NCBI RefSeq assembly: GCF_048551375.1
Contig: NZ_JBLYZJ010000004.1
Span: 124,001 to 188,000 of the forward strand
Length of the DNA stretch: 64,000 bases
Origin: Faucicola sp048551375
GTDB taxonomy: Bacteria; Pseudomonadota; Gammaproteobacteria; Pseudomonadales; Moraxellaceae
Reading direction: 5' to 3'
The position numbers and the translations under genes were made by a program. Positions 1 through 7,969 of the stretch are shown here, piece after piece. The notes beneath the pieces are model-generated. The model was not told the DNA's origin, did no database searches, and worked only from the letters and a program-made list of their open reading frames with translations. The number at the start of each line of letters is the position of its first letter. Position 1 is the stretch's first letter.

Positions 1-11
1 CGAAGCAGTGC

Positions 12-41
12 TTCTCAGGTTCGACAGGCTCACCACGAACG
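12..41. repeat. Dispersed TTCGAC-AGCTCACCACGAACG repeat, half copy
   Basis: This short sequence reads TTCGACAGGCTCACCACGAA and recurs as an inverted pair at 5885-5956 and inside a coding region at 34062-34088. It lies upstream of pyrC. It is a small dispersed palindromic unit, not a gene. Confidence 0.7.
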
Positions 42-107
42 ACCTTATGGTGTATAGTTCGGTTTTAATTTATGTAAAGCCATTGATAAGAAAATTGCGA
101 GGAACTT

Positions 108-1190
108 ATGAGCCAAGCCCCATCATCCATTCACACATTGACCATCACTGCCCCCGATGACTGGCATATTCATTTGCGTGATGGCGAGGCTCTGACAACC
201 ACCGTCCCCCATGCCTCTAGCCAGTTTCGCCGTGGTATGGTGATGCCGAATCTTGTCCCCCCTGTCAAAAACTTAGCTGATGCGATGGCGTACCGTGAGC
301 GGATTGTGGCAAGTGTACCCAAGGACAGTATTAGTCAGCAATTTGAACCATTGATGACCTTGTATCTCACCGAATCCACCACCCCAGACGATATCCAACA
401 AGCTTATGATAGCGGTATTGTCAAAGGCGTGAAGCTGTACCCAGCAGGGGCAACCACCAATTCTGCTGATGGCGTGGTCAATATCAATAATTGTGTGGAT
501 GTGTTTGTCAAAATGGAAAGCCTAGGCTTGCCATTATTGGTGCATGGCGAAGTGACGCACAATCATATTGATATTTTTGACCGTGAAAAAAAGTTTATTG
601 ATGATGTCATGGTCAGCCTAATTGGTAAATTTCCTAAGCTAAAAGTCGTGTTTGAACATATCACCACCAGTGACGCGGCTGACTTTGTGCTTTCTCAGGG
701 CAAAAATGTCGGTGCGACCATCACACCACAACATTTATTATTTAACCGTAATCATATGTTGGTGGGTGGGATTAAACCGCACTTTTATTGCCTGCCAGTG
801 CTAAAACGCCAAAGCCATCAGCAAGTGCTATTGGATGTGGCGACCAGTGGTAATCCTAAGTTTTTCTTAGGGACGGACTCCGCCCCTCACGCCACCCATA
901 CCAAAGAAAATGCCTGTGGCTGTGCAGGGTGTTATTCTGCCCCAATCGCTTTAGCCTTATATGCCCAAGCCTTTGATAGTGTAGGTAAACTGGATAAACT
1001 TGAGGGCTTTGCCAGTCTGCATGGGGCGAAGTTTTATGGCTTACCTGTGAATAGCGATAAAGTCACCTTGGTGCGTGACCCTTGGCAAGTACCTGATAGC
1101 TATGGTTATTTGGGTGATAAAACCATTACCCCATTGCAAGCAGGGCAAATGATTGACTGGAAAGTCATGCCGTTTGGGTTTGTGGTGTAA
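108..1190 (+). CDS. pyrC: Dihydroorotase, class II
   Basis: Cyclises carbamoyl-aspartate to dihydroorotate, the third step of pyrimidine synthesis, in the cytoplasm. The 360-residue product matches the roughly 350-residue class II (E. coli PyrC) type. Visible metal and catalytic residues are the WHIHLRD motif (H20, H22), the carboxylated lysine in VKLYPA (K110), H147 in LVHGE, H185 in FEHIT and D258 in GTDSAPH. The start has GAGGAA a few bases upstream. rnt follows 88 bp downstream, the same neighbour order as in Pseudomonas, which supports both calls. No other pyr gene is adjacent. Confidence 0.97.
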   Translation: MSQAPSSIHTLTITAPDDWHIHLRDGEALTTTVPHASSQFRRGMVMPNLVPPVKNLADAMAYRERIVASVPKDSISQQFEPLMTLYLTESTTPDDIQQAYDSGIVKGVKLYPAGATTNSADGVVNINNCVDVFVKMESLGLPLLVHGEVTHNHIDIFDREKKFIDDVMVSLIGKFPKLKVVFEHITTSDAADFVLSQGKNVGATITPQHLLFNRNHMLVGGIKPHFYCLPVLKRQSHQQVLLDVATSGNPKFFLGTDSAPHATHTKENACGCAGCYSAPIALALYAQAFDSVGKLDKLEGFASLHGAKFYGLPVNSDKVTLVRDPWQVPDSYGYLGDKTITPLQAGQMIDWKVMPFGFVV

Positions 1191-1213
1191 TGCCAAAGCT
1201 AATTTGACAAGCG

Positions 1214-1236
1214 GTAGGGGCGTATTGAATACGTCC
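1214..1236. repeat. Core of the GTAGGGGCGTATTGNATACGCCC repeat
   Basis: A 23-bp imperfect palindrome with the same core as the TATAGT-ended element best seen at 12846-12941. Here only the core is clear, in the gap between pyrC and rnt. Confidence 0.6.
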
Positions 1237-1278
1237 AGTTTGATAGTGGTAAAAAATGTGTCATATTGATAAGAGCAA

Positions 1279-1986
1279 ATGATGACTGAATTGACAGAAA
1301 TAACCAGCATTGCCCAACGTTTTCGCAATTATCTGCCCGTGGTGGTGGATGTCGAAACCGCAGGCTTTAATGCCAAAACCGATGCCTTGCTTGAAATTGC
1401 CTGTATTCCGATTTTGATGGATGAAACAGGTAAATTTTATGCAGGGGAAGCCGTAAACGCTCATATCGAGCCATTCGAGGGGGCAAACCTTGAGGCGAGG
1501 GCGTTGCAATTTACAGGCATTAATCCCAGTAGCCCCATGCGAAAAGCCATTGCCGAAGACGAAAAAACCGCCATGAAGCGGATTTTTAAACACCTAAAAA
1601 CTGTGCGTCAGCAAGCAGGTTGTACCAAGTGTATTTTGGTGGGGCATAATGCAGGGTTTGATTTGAGTTTTTTAAATGCCGTCATCGAACGCACCCATAC
1701 CAAAAACCAAAGCCAATTTCACCAATTCTCAGTGCTAGATACCGTGAGTTTATCGGCATTGGCATTTGGTCAAACCGTATTGGCAAGAGCGTGTCAATAT
1801 GCAGGGATAGCCTTTGATGGCAGTGAAGCCCATTCTGCCCTGTATGATACCCAAAAGACTGCTGAATTGTTTTGCTACATTTTAAATAGTTATCCTATGT
1901 TGGCAAAAGCCGTGTTAGCAGAAGATGGCGATGATGTAGAACATGATGACTTGGAAAGCGAATCAGTGAGTGATGAGCAGGATTAA
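1279..1986 (+). CDS. rnt: Ribonuclease T
   Basis: A DEDDh 3'-5' exoribonuclease that trims the CCA turnover end of tRNA and matures 5S/23S rRNA and other small stable RNAs. Exo motifs are in order: VDVETAGF (D24, E26), GHNAGFD (H123, D128) and HSALYDT (H185, D190). The length of 235 residues is slightly above the usual 215-225, because of an acidic tail (EDGDDVEHDDLESE) that is probably disordered. Either of two adjacent ATG codons at 1279 and 1282 could start it. Placement just after pyrC matches Pseudomonas. DnaQ has the same fold, but the short single-domain form and context favour RNase T. Confidence 0.93.
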   Translation: MMTELTEITSIAQRFRNYLPVVVDVETAGFNAKTDALLEIACIPILMDETGKFYAGEAVNAHIEPFEGANLEARALQFTGINPSSPMRKAIAEDEKTAMKRIFKHLKTVRQQAGCTKCILVGHNAGFDLSFLNAVIERTHTKNQSQFHQFSVLDTVSLSALAFGQTVLARACQYAGIAFDGSEAHSALYDTQKTAELFCYILNSYPMLAKAVLAEDGDDVEHDDLESESVSDEQD

Positions 1987-2075
1987 ATTATTGTCAATCA
2001 AGTTGGCAAAACTGTAGGGGCGTATTGCATACGCCCAAAATTTTACAGTCTGATTTTTGATTTAATTCACTATAA
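1983..2075. repeat. TATAGT-ended Correia-like element
   Basis: Holds the GTAGGGGCGTATTGCATACGCCC core at 2014-2036, followed by the right end TTTAATTCACTATA at 2061-2074. The left end is degraded. The element lies between two convergent genes. Confidence 0.65.
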
Positions 2076-2106
2076 TTTTGTTTCGGTACTTGCATTTTTT
2101 ATTACC

Positions 2107-3348
2107 CTAAATTTTCACCGCAAAAATAATAATCAACGCAAAAACCACCAAAACACCTACCCCAATTGCCAATTTTTGTAAATAATTATCCTCATCCAAG
2201 CGAGTGTCTTTGAGTTCATTGACCAACGCAAACGATTGTTGTAATCGTTGGGCTTCGGCGTGTCCGTGTGAGGCAGACTGGGCTAGCCAAAACTTGGCTT
2301 GTTCGCTGTCCATGCCTACGATTTCCCCACTAAAATATAGCTTGCTGAGTAGTTTTTCGGCTCGATTATCTTGAAACTTGGTTGCATTTTTGACCAGTTC
2401 AATGGCTTGTTGTGGCGATTGAGCAATATCCAAAATCGCATTACCACGTAATAAGTATAAGGCTTGACGTAACATGGCATCGCTTGATTGATGTTCAGCA
2501 ATCTTTTGCACGACAGCATAGGCTTTTTGATAATTGCTAATATCGGCACTGTCAATTTGTGCATTTTTGAGTTCATTTAACAGTCCGACTGCTTTTTCAT
2601 AAGTCGCAAGGGCTTTTGGCGGTAACGGTTGGAGCATATTTGTAACATCAATCGTTAACAAGTCATGCTCAAGTTCGCTAAAGGTATCTTGCTGAATACG
2701 CCCTGTTTCGACCATGGAATGACGCTGATTGAGTAGACTTTCGTGAATCCGAGGATTGGCAAGGGCTTCGGCAATTTCGGCTTGACGCTTGGCTTCGGCT
2801 TCTTTTGCCAGTTGGGCTTGTTGTTCGGCTTGCTGTTGGGCAAGTTGTTTTTGTTGGCGTTTGGCTTCGGCAATCGCTTGGCGACTGGATAAGGATTTGG
2901 TATTGAGTTTTTGGTTGCGTTGTTTGTTGGTGGCTTTGGGGCTTGATGGATTTGCCGAATTTGAGCTATTAGGGTTTAAGTTATTCGTATGTAAAGGATT
3001 GGCGTTTGCACTATCAGTCGTTAAGTCAGTCGCTAAGTTGATATCAGATGTTAGTTGATTATTAACAGTCGTATTTTCAACCATCAGATTAACAGGCGTT
3101 GGCTCATCTTCTGCCATACTGAGATGGTCAAAGTTTGGTATGTCGTAACTTTGCCAATATGCCACAGGTGCAAAGGTATTTACGGCATTGCTTTTGTGAT
3201 GGGTGGATAAAGGCTGGTCATCCTTGTATCGGCGTTCTATCAGCGGATTGTCCAAATCCGTGACCCAATTAGCCATCGGCAAAGGGGTTTCCAAAAAATG
3301 ATGGACGGATTGGCGAGGTGAAGGGGTTTGGTCTGACATCATGGGCAA
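2107..3348 (-). CDS. Tail-anchored Sel1-like repeat protein
   Basis: No specific function is recognised. The 413-residue protein has a polar, Asn/Ser/Pro-rich N-terminal half, which is probably disordered. A strongly charged, Gln/Ala/Lys-rich coiled coil follows around residues 160-200 (QQKQLAQQQAEQQAQ). A helical region with one Sel1-type repeat comes next (KLLSKLYFSGEIVGMDSEQA, about 330-350, then WLAQSASHGHAEAQ). One hydrophobic segment of about 20 residues ends at the very C-terminus (VGVLVVFALIIIF). That layout predicts a cytoplasmic protein anchored by its tail in the inner membrane. It is a single-gene unit convergent with rnt. Sel1 proteins often act as scaffolds, but that role is only inferred here. 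Confidence 0.75.
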   Translation of the reverse strand: MPMMSDQTPSPRQSVHHFLETPLPMANWVTDLDNPLIERRYKDDQPLSTHHKSNAVNTFAPVAYWQSYDIPNFDHLSMAEDEPTPVNLMVENTTVNNQLTSDINLATDLTTDSANANPLHTNNLNPNSSNSANPSSPKATNKQRNQKLNTKSLSSRQAIAEAKRQQKQLAQQQAEQQAQLAKEAEAKRQAEIAEALANPRIHESLLNQRHSMVETGRIQQDTFSELEHDLLTIDVTNMLQPLPPKALATYEKAVGLLNELKNAQIDSADISNYQKAYAVVQKIAEHQSSDAMLRQALYLLRGNAILDIAQSPQQAIELVKNATKFQDNRAEKLLSKLYFSGEIVGMDSEQAKFWLAQSASHGHAEAQRLQQSFALVNELKDTRLDEDNYLQKLAIGVGVLVVFALIIIFAVKI

Positions 3349-3458
3349 TACGGATTATGGTAATATTCGTTAGGGTGAATTATACAGGCTAATCCACCCT
3401 ATGACGTGAATTTTTACCAAATTCATGCAAACCAAAGTAATTGTTATATCAAACAATC

Positions 3459-4088
3459 TTAACGTTGAATGGTCACAGGCGTTTTGGCTTGTAATTCTTC
3501 AAAGGTCACGCCATCGGCAAGTTCGACCAGTTTTAGACCATTTTCGGTTACGTCCATAATCGCAAGTTCACTGATGATACGATTGACTACTTTTTGCCCT
3601 GTCAAAGGTAAGCTACATTCAGCCAATACTTTTGGGTCGCCATGTTTGTTGGTGTGTTCCATCAATACAATCACACGCTGTACACCTGCGACCAAGTCCA
3701 TCGCACCACCCATGCCTTTGACCATTTTTCCGGGAATCATCCAGTTGGCAAGGTCACCTTTTTCAGAGACTTCCATCGCCCCCAAAATCGCTAAATTCAC
3801 TTTGCCACCACGAATCATGGCAAATGATTGTGAGCTTGAGAAAAAGCTTGCCCCAGTGGTGGTGGTTACGGTTTGTTTTCCTGCATTGATAAGGTCTGGG
3901 TCAACTTTGTCAGCGGTTGGAAATTCACCAATCCCTAGCAAGCCATTTTCGGATTGAAGCCATACATTGACGCCTTCAGGGATATAGTTGGCAACCAATG
4001 TTGGTAAACCAATGCCAAGATTGACATAAAAACCATCTTGTAATTCTTGTGAGGCTTTTTGAGCCATTTGTTCACGAGTCCATGCCAT
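3459..4088 (-). CDS. scoB: 3-oxoacid CoA-transferase, subunit B
   Basis: The beta subunit of a succinyl-CoA:acetoacetate-type CoA-transferase, which activates acetoacetate to acetoacetyl-CoA. The 209 residues are the usual size. The catalytic glutamate is E47 in SENGLLGIG, and the glycine-rich GKMVKGMGGAMDLV segment is typical. The gene starts 10 bp after the alpha subunit ends, so the two are co-transcribed and translated as a pair. adc and bdhA near 60 kb supply or use the same substrate. The close paralogue AtoA is an alternative; the two families are hard to separate by eye. Confidence 0.93.
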   Translation of the reverse strand: MAWTREQMAQKASQELQDGFYVNLGIGLPTLVANYIPEGVNVWLQSENGLLGIGEFPTADKVDPDLINAGKQTVTTTTGASFFSSSQSFAMIRGGKVNLAILGAMEVSEKGDLANWMIPGKMVKGMGGAMDLVAGVQRVIVLMEHTNKHGDPKVLAECSLPLTGQKVVNRIISELAIMDVTENGLKLVELADGVTFEELQAKTPVTIQR

Positions 4089-4098
4089 GATGCTATCC

Positions 4099-4806
4099 TT
4101 ATCCTTGATTTTCTTTGGTGGTTACTTTTTCGATGCGTTTTTGTGGGTTGGCATTTACCACGATGCGATGCACATAAATGCCCGGTAAATGGATTTGGTC
4201 TGGGTCAATTTGACCGACTTCCACCAATTCTTCCACTTCCACAATGGTGATTTTACCTGCAGTAGCGACATCTGGATTAAAGTTGCGAGCGGTTTTGTTA
4301 AATACCAAATTGCCTGCTTTGTCGGCTTTTTGGGCTTTTACCAAGGCGACATCAGCAGTCAATGACGGCTCAAGAATGTATTTGCGTCCATCAAATTCAC
4401 GTTCTTCTTTGCCTTCTGCGATTTGTGTACCCACACCAGTTGCGGTAAAAAAGGCAGGAATCCCAGCACCACCAGCACGCAATTTTTCTGCCAATGTGCC
4501 TTGAGGGGTAAGCTCTACTTCTAGCTCACCAGACAGATATTGGCGTTCAAATTCTTTATTTTCACCCACATACGAGGCAATCATTTTTTTGATTTGGCGA
4601 GTTTGTAATAATAAGCCTAGACCAAAATCATCCACGCCAGCGTTATTGCTGATACAAGTCAAGTCTTTGACACCGCTGTCACGCAAGGCTTCGATAAGGG
4701 CTTCTGGAATCCCACATAAGCCAAAACCACCGACTGCAAGGGTTTGTCCATCCTTTACCACATCCGCTAGGGCAGAATGGGCATCGTTATATACTTTATT
4801 GGTCAT
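4099..4806 (-). CDS. scoA: 3-oxoacid CoA-transferase, subunit A
   Basis: Alpha subunit of the same enzyme, 235 residues. The oxyanion-hole and CoA-binding motif GGFGLCGIPE sits at about residues 26-35, and the family block YVGENKEFERQYL follows. It is the first gene of the scoA-scoB operon on the minus strand. An AGGAGCGA-type ribosome site is visible just upstream (complement of 4811-4818). No regulator is adjacent. The upstream gap carries a repeat element (4829-4915), so any promoter lies close to or within it. Confidence 0.93.
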   Translation of the reverse strand: MTNKVYNDAHSALADVVKDGQTLAVGGFGLCGIPEALIEALRDSGVKDLTCISNNAGVDDFGLGLLLQTRQIKKMIASYVGENKEFERQYLSGELEVELTPQGTLAEKLRAGGAGIPAFFTATGVGTQIAEGKEEREFDGRKYILEPSLTADVALVKAQKADKAGNLVFNKTARNFNPDVATAGKITIVEVEELVEVGQIDPDQIHLPGIYVHRIVVNANPQKRIEKVTTKENQG

Positions 4807-4828
4807 TCAATCGCTCCTTGTTGTTAAC

Positions 4829-4915
4829 CAACGTGTTTAATTTAGAAACAAGACCCTTGTTAAAGGGCATATGCAAACGCCCCTACCTATCTTGTTGCTA
4901 TGTTAAATTACTATC
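4829..4915. repeat. Diverged TATAGT-type repeat element
   Basis: The core GGGCATATGCAAACGCCCC at about 4865-4883 is flanked by TTTAATTTAGAAACAAGAC on the left and by a weaker match CTTGTTGCTATGTTAAATTA on the right. It is an older copy of the element seen at 12846-12941, placed in the promoter region of scoAB. Confidence 0.55.
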
Positions 4916-5034
4916 AATGAATTTAAAACTGATACACCTAAAATAAGACAAGGCGTATCGATTTAGCAAATGATTACAGTGTAAAGTTTAATAAATCATA
5001 GCACAATATTTTTTAGAAAAAAATTTTGTTTGGC

Positions 5035-5730
5035 TTAATCATCATTTGCTGATTTGATTTTTTTGACATTCGGATTGACGGTTTTGGCTTGTCCGTCCAC
5101 CGTTGTACCACCAAATTTACGTTTTGCCATTGGGTTGGGATTGGCATTACCAAACGGATTTTGCCCACCCATATTACCAAATGGGTTGTTTGTGCCAAAT
5201 GGGTTTTGATTGCCACCCATATTTCCCATACCACCCATCATGCCACCCAGTCCACCTAAACCGCCCATCCCTGCCATGCCACCCATTTGTGAAGGGTCGA
5301 TACCGCCCATTTTACTGGCGACCATTTGCATGATTTTTTCTGGGTTCTTTTTGGCATAGTCAGTGGCGAAGTTTTTGAATTTAGTTTGTACCGCTGGCAA
5401 TAGCACAAGCAGGGCGACAATATCGCTCAAAATTCCGGGTAATACCAGCAAGATACCTGCGATACTAAAGCCCACCGCCTTGACGACTTTGTTTTCGTTG
5501 GGGCGCATGGCAGGGTTCATCATTGCCATTTGGGCTTGACCTGCCATTGGTTTGAGGGTGGCGATGCCTTTTTTTATCAAGGTCATGCCAATAATGCCAG
5601 CCAAGATAAACCAGCCAAATACCCACCAACCGCTGACGAATTGGGCGATTAAGTACCAAACTAACATTTCGATGATGAGCCAAACAATGGCAATACCAAC
5701 AATATTTCCCATGACGGACGATTTCCTCAA
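5035..5730 (-). CDS. fxsA: FxsA-family membrane protein with Gly/Met-rich tail
   Basis: An inner-membrane protein of the FxsA family; overexpressed E. coli FxsA suppresses F-plasmid exclusion of phage T7. N-terminal hydrophobic segments (IVGIAIVWLIIEMLVWYLIA, then FGWFILAGIIGMTLI) and a third around residues 90-110 carry the FxsA fold. E. coli FxsA is about 158 residues, and this one is 231. The excess is a low-complexity tail of GGM/GGL units and four NPFG motifs ending in a basic segment. Physiological function is unknown even in the model organism. Monocistronic on the minus strand. Confidence 0.85.
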   Translation of the reverse strand: MRKSSVMGNIVGIAIVWLIIEMLVWYLIAQFVSGWWVFGWFILAGIIGMTLIKKGIATLKPMAGQAQMAMMNPAMRPNENKVVKAVGFSIAGILLVLPGILSDIVALLVLLPAVQTKFKNFATDYAKKNPEKIMQMVASKMGGIDPSQMGGMAGMGGLGGLGGMMGGMGNMGGNQNPFGTNNPFGNMGGQNPFGNANPNPMAKRKFGGTTVDGQAKTVNPNVKKIKSANDD

Positions 5731-5884
5731 TAAAATTTCTGAAAATATACTTTATATAATGGGGTTAATGTTGGGAAGTATCAAATTATTTTTGCATGAA
5801 TTTTCGTAATTTTTTGGATATGGTATAATTGCAGGATTTTTGACCTTTTTATTGGTAAGTAAAGCGACAAAATTATCAATGGTT

Positions 5885-5956
5885 TTCCGTTCACCCTGAG
5901 CTTGTCGAAGGGTAGGAAAACCGTTATGGTTCGACAAGCTCACCACGAACGGTTTT
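5885..5956. repeat. Inverted pair of the TTCGACAAGCTCACCACGAACG repeat
   Basis: Two copies face each other: CGTTCACCCTGAGCTTGTCG from 5889 and its near-complement TTCGACAAGCTCACCACGAA from 5930. Together they can form a long hairpin. It lies upstream of ruvC. Open frames read through such repeats give peptides with a LRQAQGE motif; the minus-strand frame at 5752-5946 is one of these and is not a gene. Confidence 0.8.
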
Positions 5957-6020
5957 TATCGTTTAAATTTGTCCAGCTACTTATTTTGAAATTGGCATTG
6001 TTAAATTGGAACAGGGGCTT

Positions 6021-6623
6021 ATGAGTATTTTTATTGGGATTGACCCTGGTTCTCGGCTGACAGGCTACGGCATTATCCGCCATACGGGTGATAAGCTTGA
6101 GTTTTTGGATGCTGGGACGATTCATGCCTATAGCCAAGGCGAAACCATGCCCGAGCGACTTAAGCGGATTTTTACAGGCATTAGTAATATTGTCGAGCAT
6201 TATCAAAAATACACCGATGAGCCGATGATGGCAAGTATCGAACAGGTATTTTTGGCAAGTAATCCAGATACCGCCTTAAAGCTAGGGCAGGCGAGGGGGT
6301 CGGCAATTTCGGCATTGGTCGCCAAAGATATCTCGGTGGCGGAATATACCGCACGGCAGATTAAGCAAGCGGTGTGTGGCTATGGGGCGGCGGACAAAGA
6401 GCAAGTTCAAGCGATGGTCATACGGTTATTGAGTTTGCAATTTCATCCCCAAGCGGATGCGGCGGATGGCTTGGCTTGTGCGATTTGTCATGCGTATCAT
6501 AGTTTGACATTAAATAAGTTGTTGGGTGGGCAAGCTGGGCTAGTGCAAAATAGTGGTGGCGGTCGTAGTAAGAAAAAAGGACGCTGGCGATTGACTGAGG
6601 CGGATTTTGGGAATGTGAAATGA
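6021..6623 (+). CDS. ruvC: Crossover junction endodeoxyribonuclease RuvC
   Basis: The Holliday-junction resolvase of recombination repair, acting with RuvAB. The acidic catalytic set is visible: D8 in IGIDPGS, E74 in SIEQVF, and D146 and D149 in QADAADG. The 200-residue length is typical for proteobacterial RuvC. The ATG at 6021 is preferred over an upstream in-frame TTG at 6006, because MSIFIGIDPG gives the canonical N-terminus and CAGGGG lies just upstream. ruvA and ruvB are not adjacent, so the usual ruvCAB cluster is split here. Confidence 0.95.
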   Translation: MSIFIGIDPGSRLTGYGIIRHTGDKLEFLDAGTIHAYSQGETMPERLKRIFTGISNIVEHYQKYTDEPMMASIEQVFLASNPDTALKLGQARGSAISALVAKDISVAEYTARQIKQAVCGYGAADKEQVQAMVIRLLSLQFHPQADAADGLACAICHAYHSLTLNKLLGGQAGLVQNSGGGRSKKKGRWRLTEADFGNVK

Positions 6624-6740
6624 TGGAGAACTCTCAACAAAAAATCCTTCGATTGATGCAATTAGCATTTATTGAAATCCGCTATCAAGCGAGGGTAGAG
6701 ATTTAGCTACTCTAGCAGGATATCCTATCAAAAGTCGCTT

Positions 6741-6790
6741 AAAACCTTACATTAGCCAATTTACATAGTTGTTTAATGTAAGGTTTTATT
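6741..6790 (+). terminator. Hairpin between ruvC and the lipoprotein gene
   Basis: AAAACCTTACATTA (6741-6754) pairs with TAATGTAAGGTTTT (6774-6787), a 14-bp perfect stem with a 19-base loop followed by ATTTTA. It probably stops transcription from ruvC. It lacks a long T run, so termination strength is uncertain. 6624-6740 contains no supportable gene. Confidence 0.5.
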
Positions 6791-6818
6791 TTATCAGTAT
6801 CATAAAAAAGGAGTTTGT

Positions 6819-7430
6819 ATGATAAGAAGTTTGTTCAAGCAGATTATACCGATAGTGGCGATGATACCACTATTGGGGTCTTGTTCTGTGTTTCAGCCAC
6901 AGACAAAGGTGATTGAGTACGATGAGGAGGTCAAGCTACATGATGGCAGTATGATATGGGTGCATATCAAACGGCATTATGAGCGTAGTAATGGTCGTGA
7001 AATATCGAATTGGTTTCAAGGCTATGAGAAAGGCTGGGGAGCAAAGGAGGTAGAGATTAGTTGGGATACGGGCTTTCCGAATGTGGGGAGAAAGTCACTA
7101 GAATTTACTAAAAATATTTCTTTAATTGATAAAGTAAATAACAAATGGTATGTAGGTGGCTTTACACCGCAATGCAAAAGTCCTTGCATCAAGGATAGTT
7201 ATATAAAACTGAATGCTGTAGGATCGCTAGCAGTTATTAATAATCTTGGTAACTTTGAGTTGAATGCAAGCTTAAATGATTTGCCGAAAAATATTCAGCA
7301 TAACATTTTATCTCCTGAAAAAGTAAATGATTGGGATAGTTTAACCATGAGTATAAATAAATTATCTTGGTCTGATAAATTAACTATTCAAAAAACTAAC
7401 CCTCAATCAGTAGTTCGACCAGTATTTTAA
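6819..7430 (+). CDS. Predicted lipoprotein, possible immunity partner of a lipase
   Basis: An envelope lipoprotein of 203 residues. Residues 1-21 form a signal peptide ending in the lipobox LGSC, with the lipidated Cys at C22. The mature part contains a HDGSMIWVHIKRHYER segment, then VEISWDTGFPNVGRKS and WYVGGF, which I recall from uncharacterised lipoproteins but cannot name. A good AAAAAGGAG ribosome site precedes the ATG. A lipase-like gene starts 11 bp downstream. Lipoproteins beside lipase-type genes are sometimes immunity proteins for secreted lipases, so an immunity role is an inference from context only. Confidence 0.65.
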   Translation: MIRSLFKQIIPIVAMIPLLGSCSVFQPQTKVIEYDEEVKLHDGSMIWVHIKRHYERSNGREISNWFQGYEKGWGAKEVEISWDTGFPNVGRKSLEFTKNISLIDKVNNKWYVGGFTPQCKSPCIKDSYIKLNAVGSLAVINNLGNFELNASLNDLPKNIQHNILSPEKVNDWDSLTMSINKLSWSDKLTIQKTNPQSVVRPVF

Positions 7431-7441
7431 GGAATTTTAAT

Positions 7442-7823
7442 ATGAATTTATCAAATGAACAAAAAGCAATTTATGCCATTCTAGCAGATAACGTCTATTG
7501 GGACGTAAGAAAAGGTTTTGATGGGGATTTTAACAACCCCGACTTCACCAATTCAAACTGGACACCAGTCCCTGACGGCTGGACAGTTATAGGCAAATAT
7601 GACCAAAGTGGGTCAGGCTCAATGCGACAGACTCACCCAGAATTAGATGGTTTCACCGCTAGAGTATTTAAAAACACAACGAACAACGAAATCGTCATTA
7701 GCTATGCTTGAGCAGAACCAACCGATTGGCGAGATTGGTTTTATGGAAATATTAAAACCTGTTTATACTCAAATCCATGAAAATCCTAACAATAAAAACG
7801 TATTGAATTTTAGATTGCTTTAA
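7442..7823 (+). pseudogene. Decayed lipase-like gene
   Basis: The first 89 codons resemble the N-terminus of lipase-class proteins (YAILADNVYWDV, then PDGWTVIGKYDQSGSGS and FTARVFKN, ending EIVISYA). At 7709 a TGA stands where these families usually read Gly (ISYAGTEP). In-frame codons after the stop continue the domain as EPTDWRDWFYGNI. A frameshift near 7755 then moves to a frame reading KPVYTQIHENPNN, which stops at 7821. The GxSxG nucleophile region is missing. At least one nonsense change, one frameshift and a large 3' loss make it non-functional. Confidence 0.7.
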
Positions 7824-7969
7824 CTTTGAAAGAAACTTTCCCTTTAATTTTAATTTACTGATAACACTATTTCTACTCAAAATCAATTAGGTTTAAATTT
7901 TAACACTTCTTTGTTAAAGTAAAAATCGCTACAATAACCGCCTCAAATTTTTATCAATAAGAACCAAAT

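Noticed and set aside
5752..5946. Minus-strand 64-codon open frame
   Set aside because: It is a reading of the TTCGACAAGCTCACC repeat (gives SLSNHN and LRQAQGE), a well-known type of false ORF.
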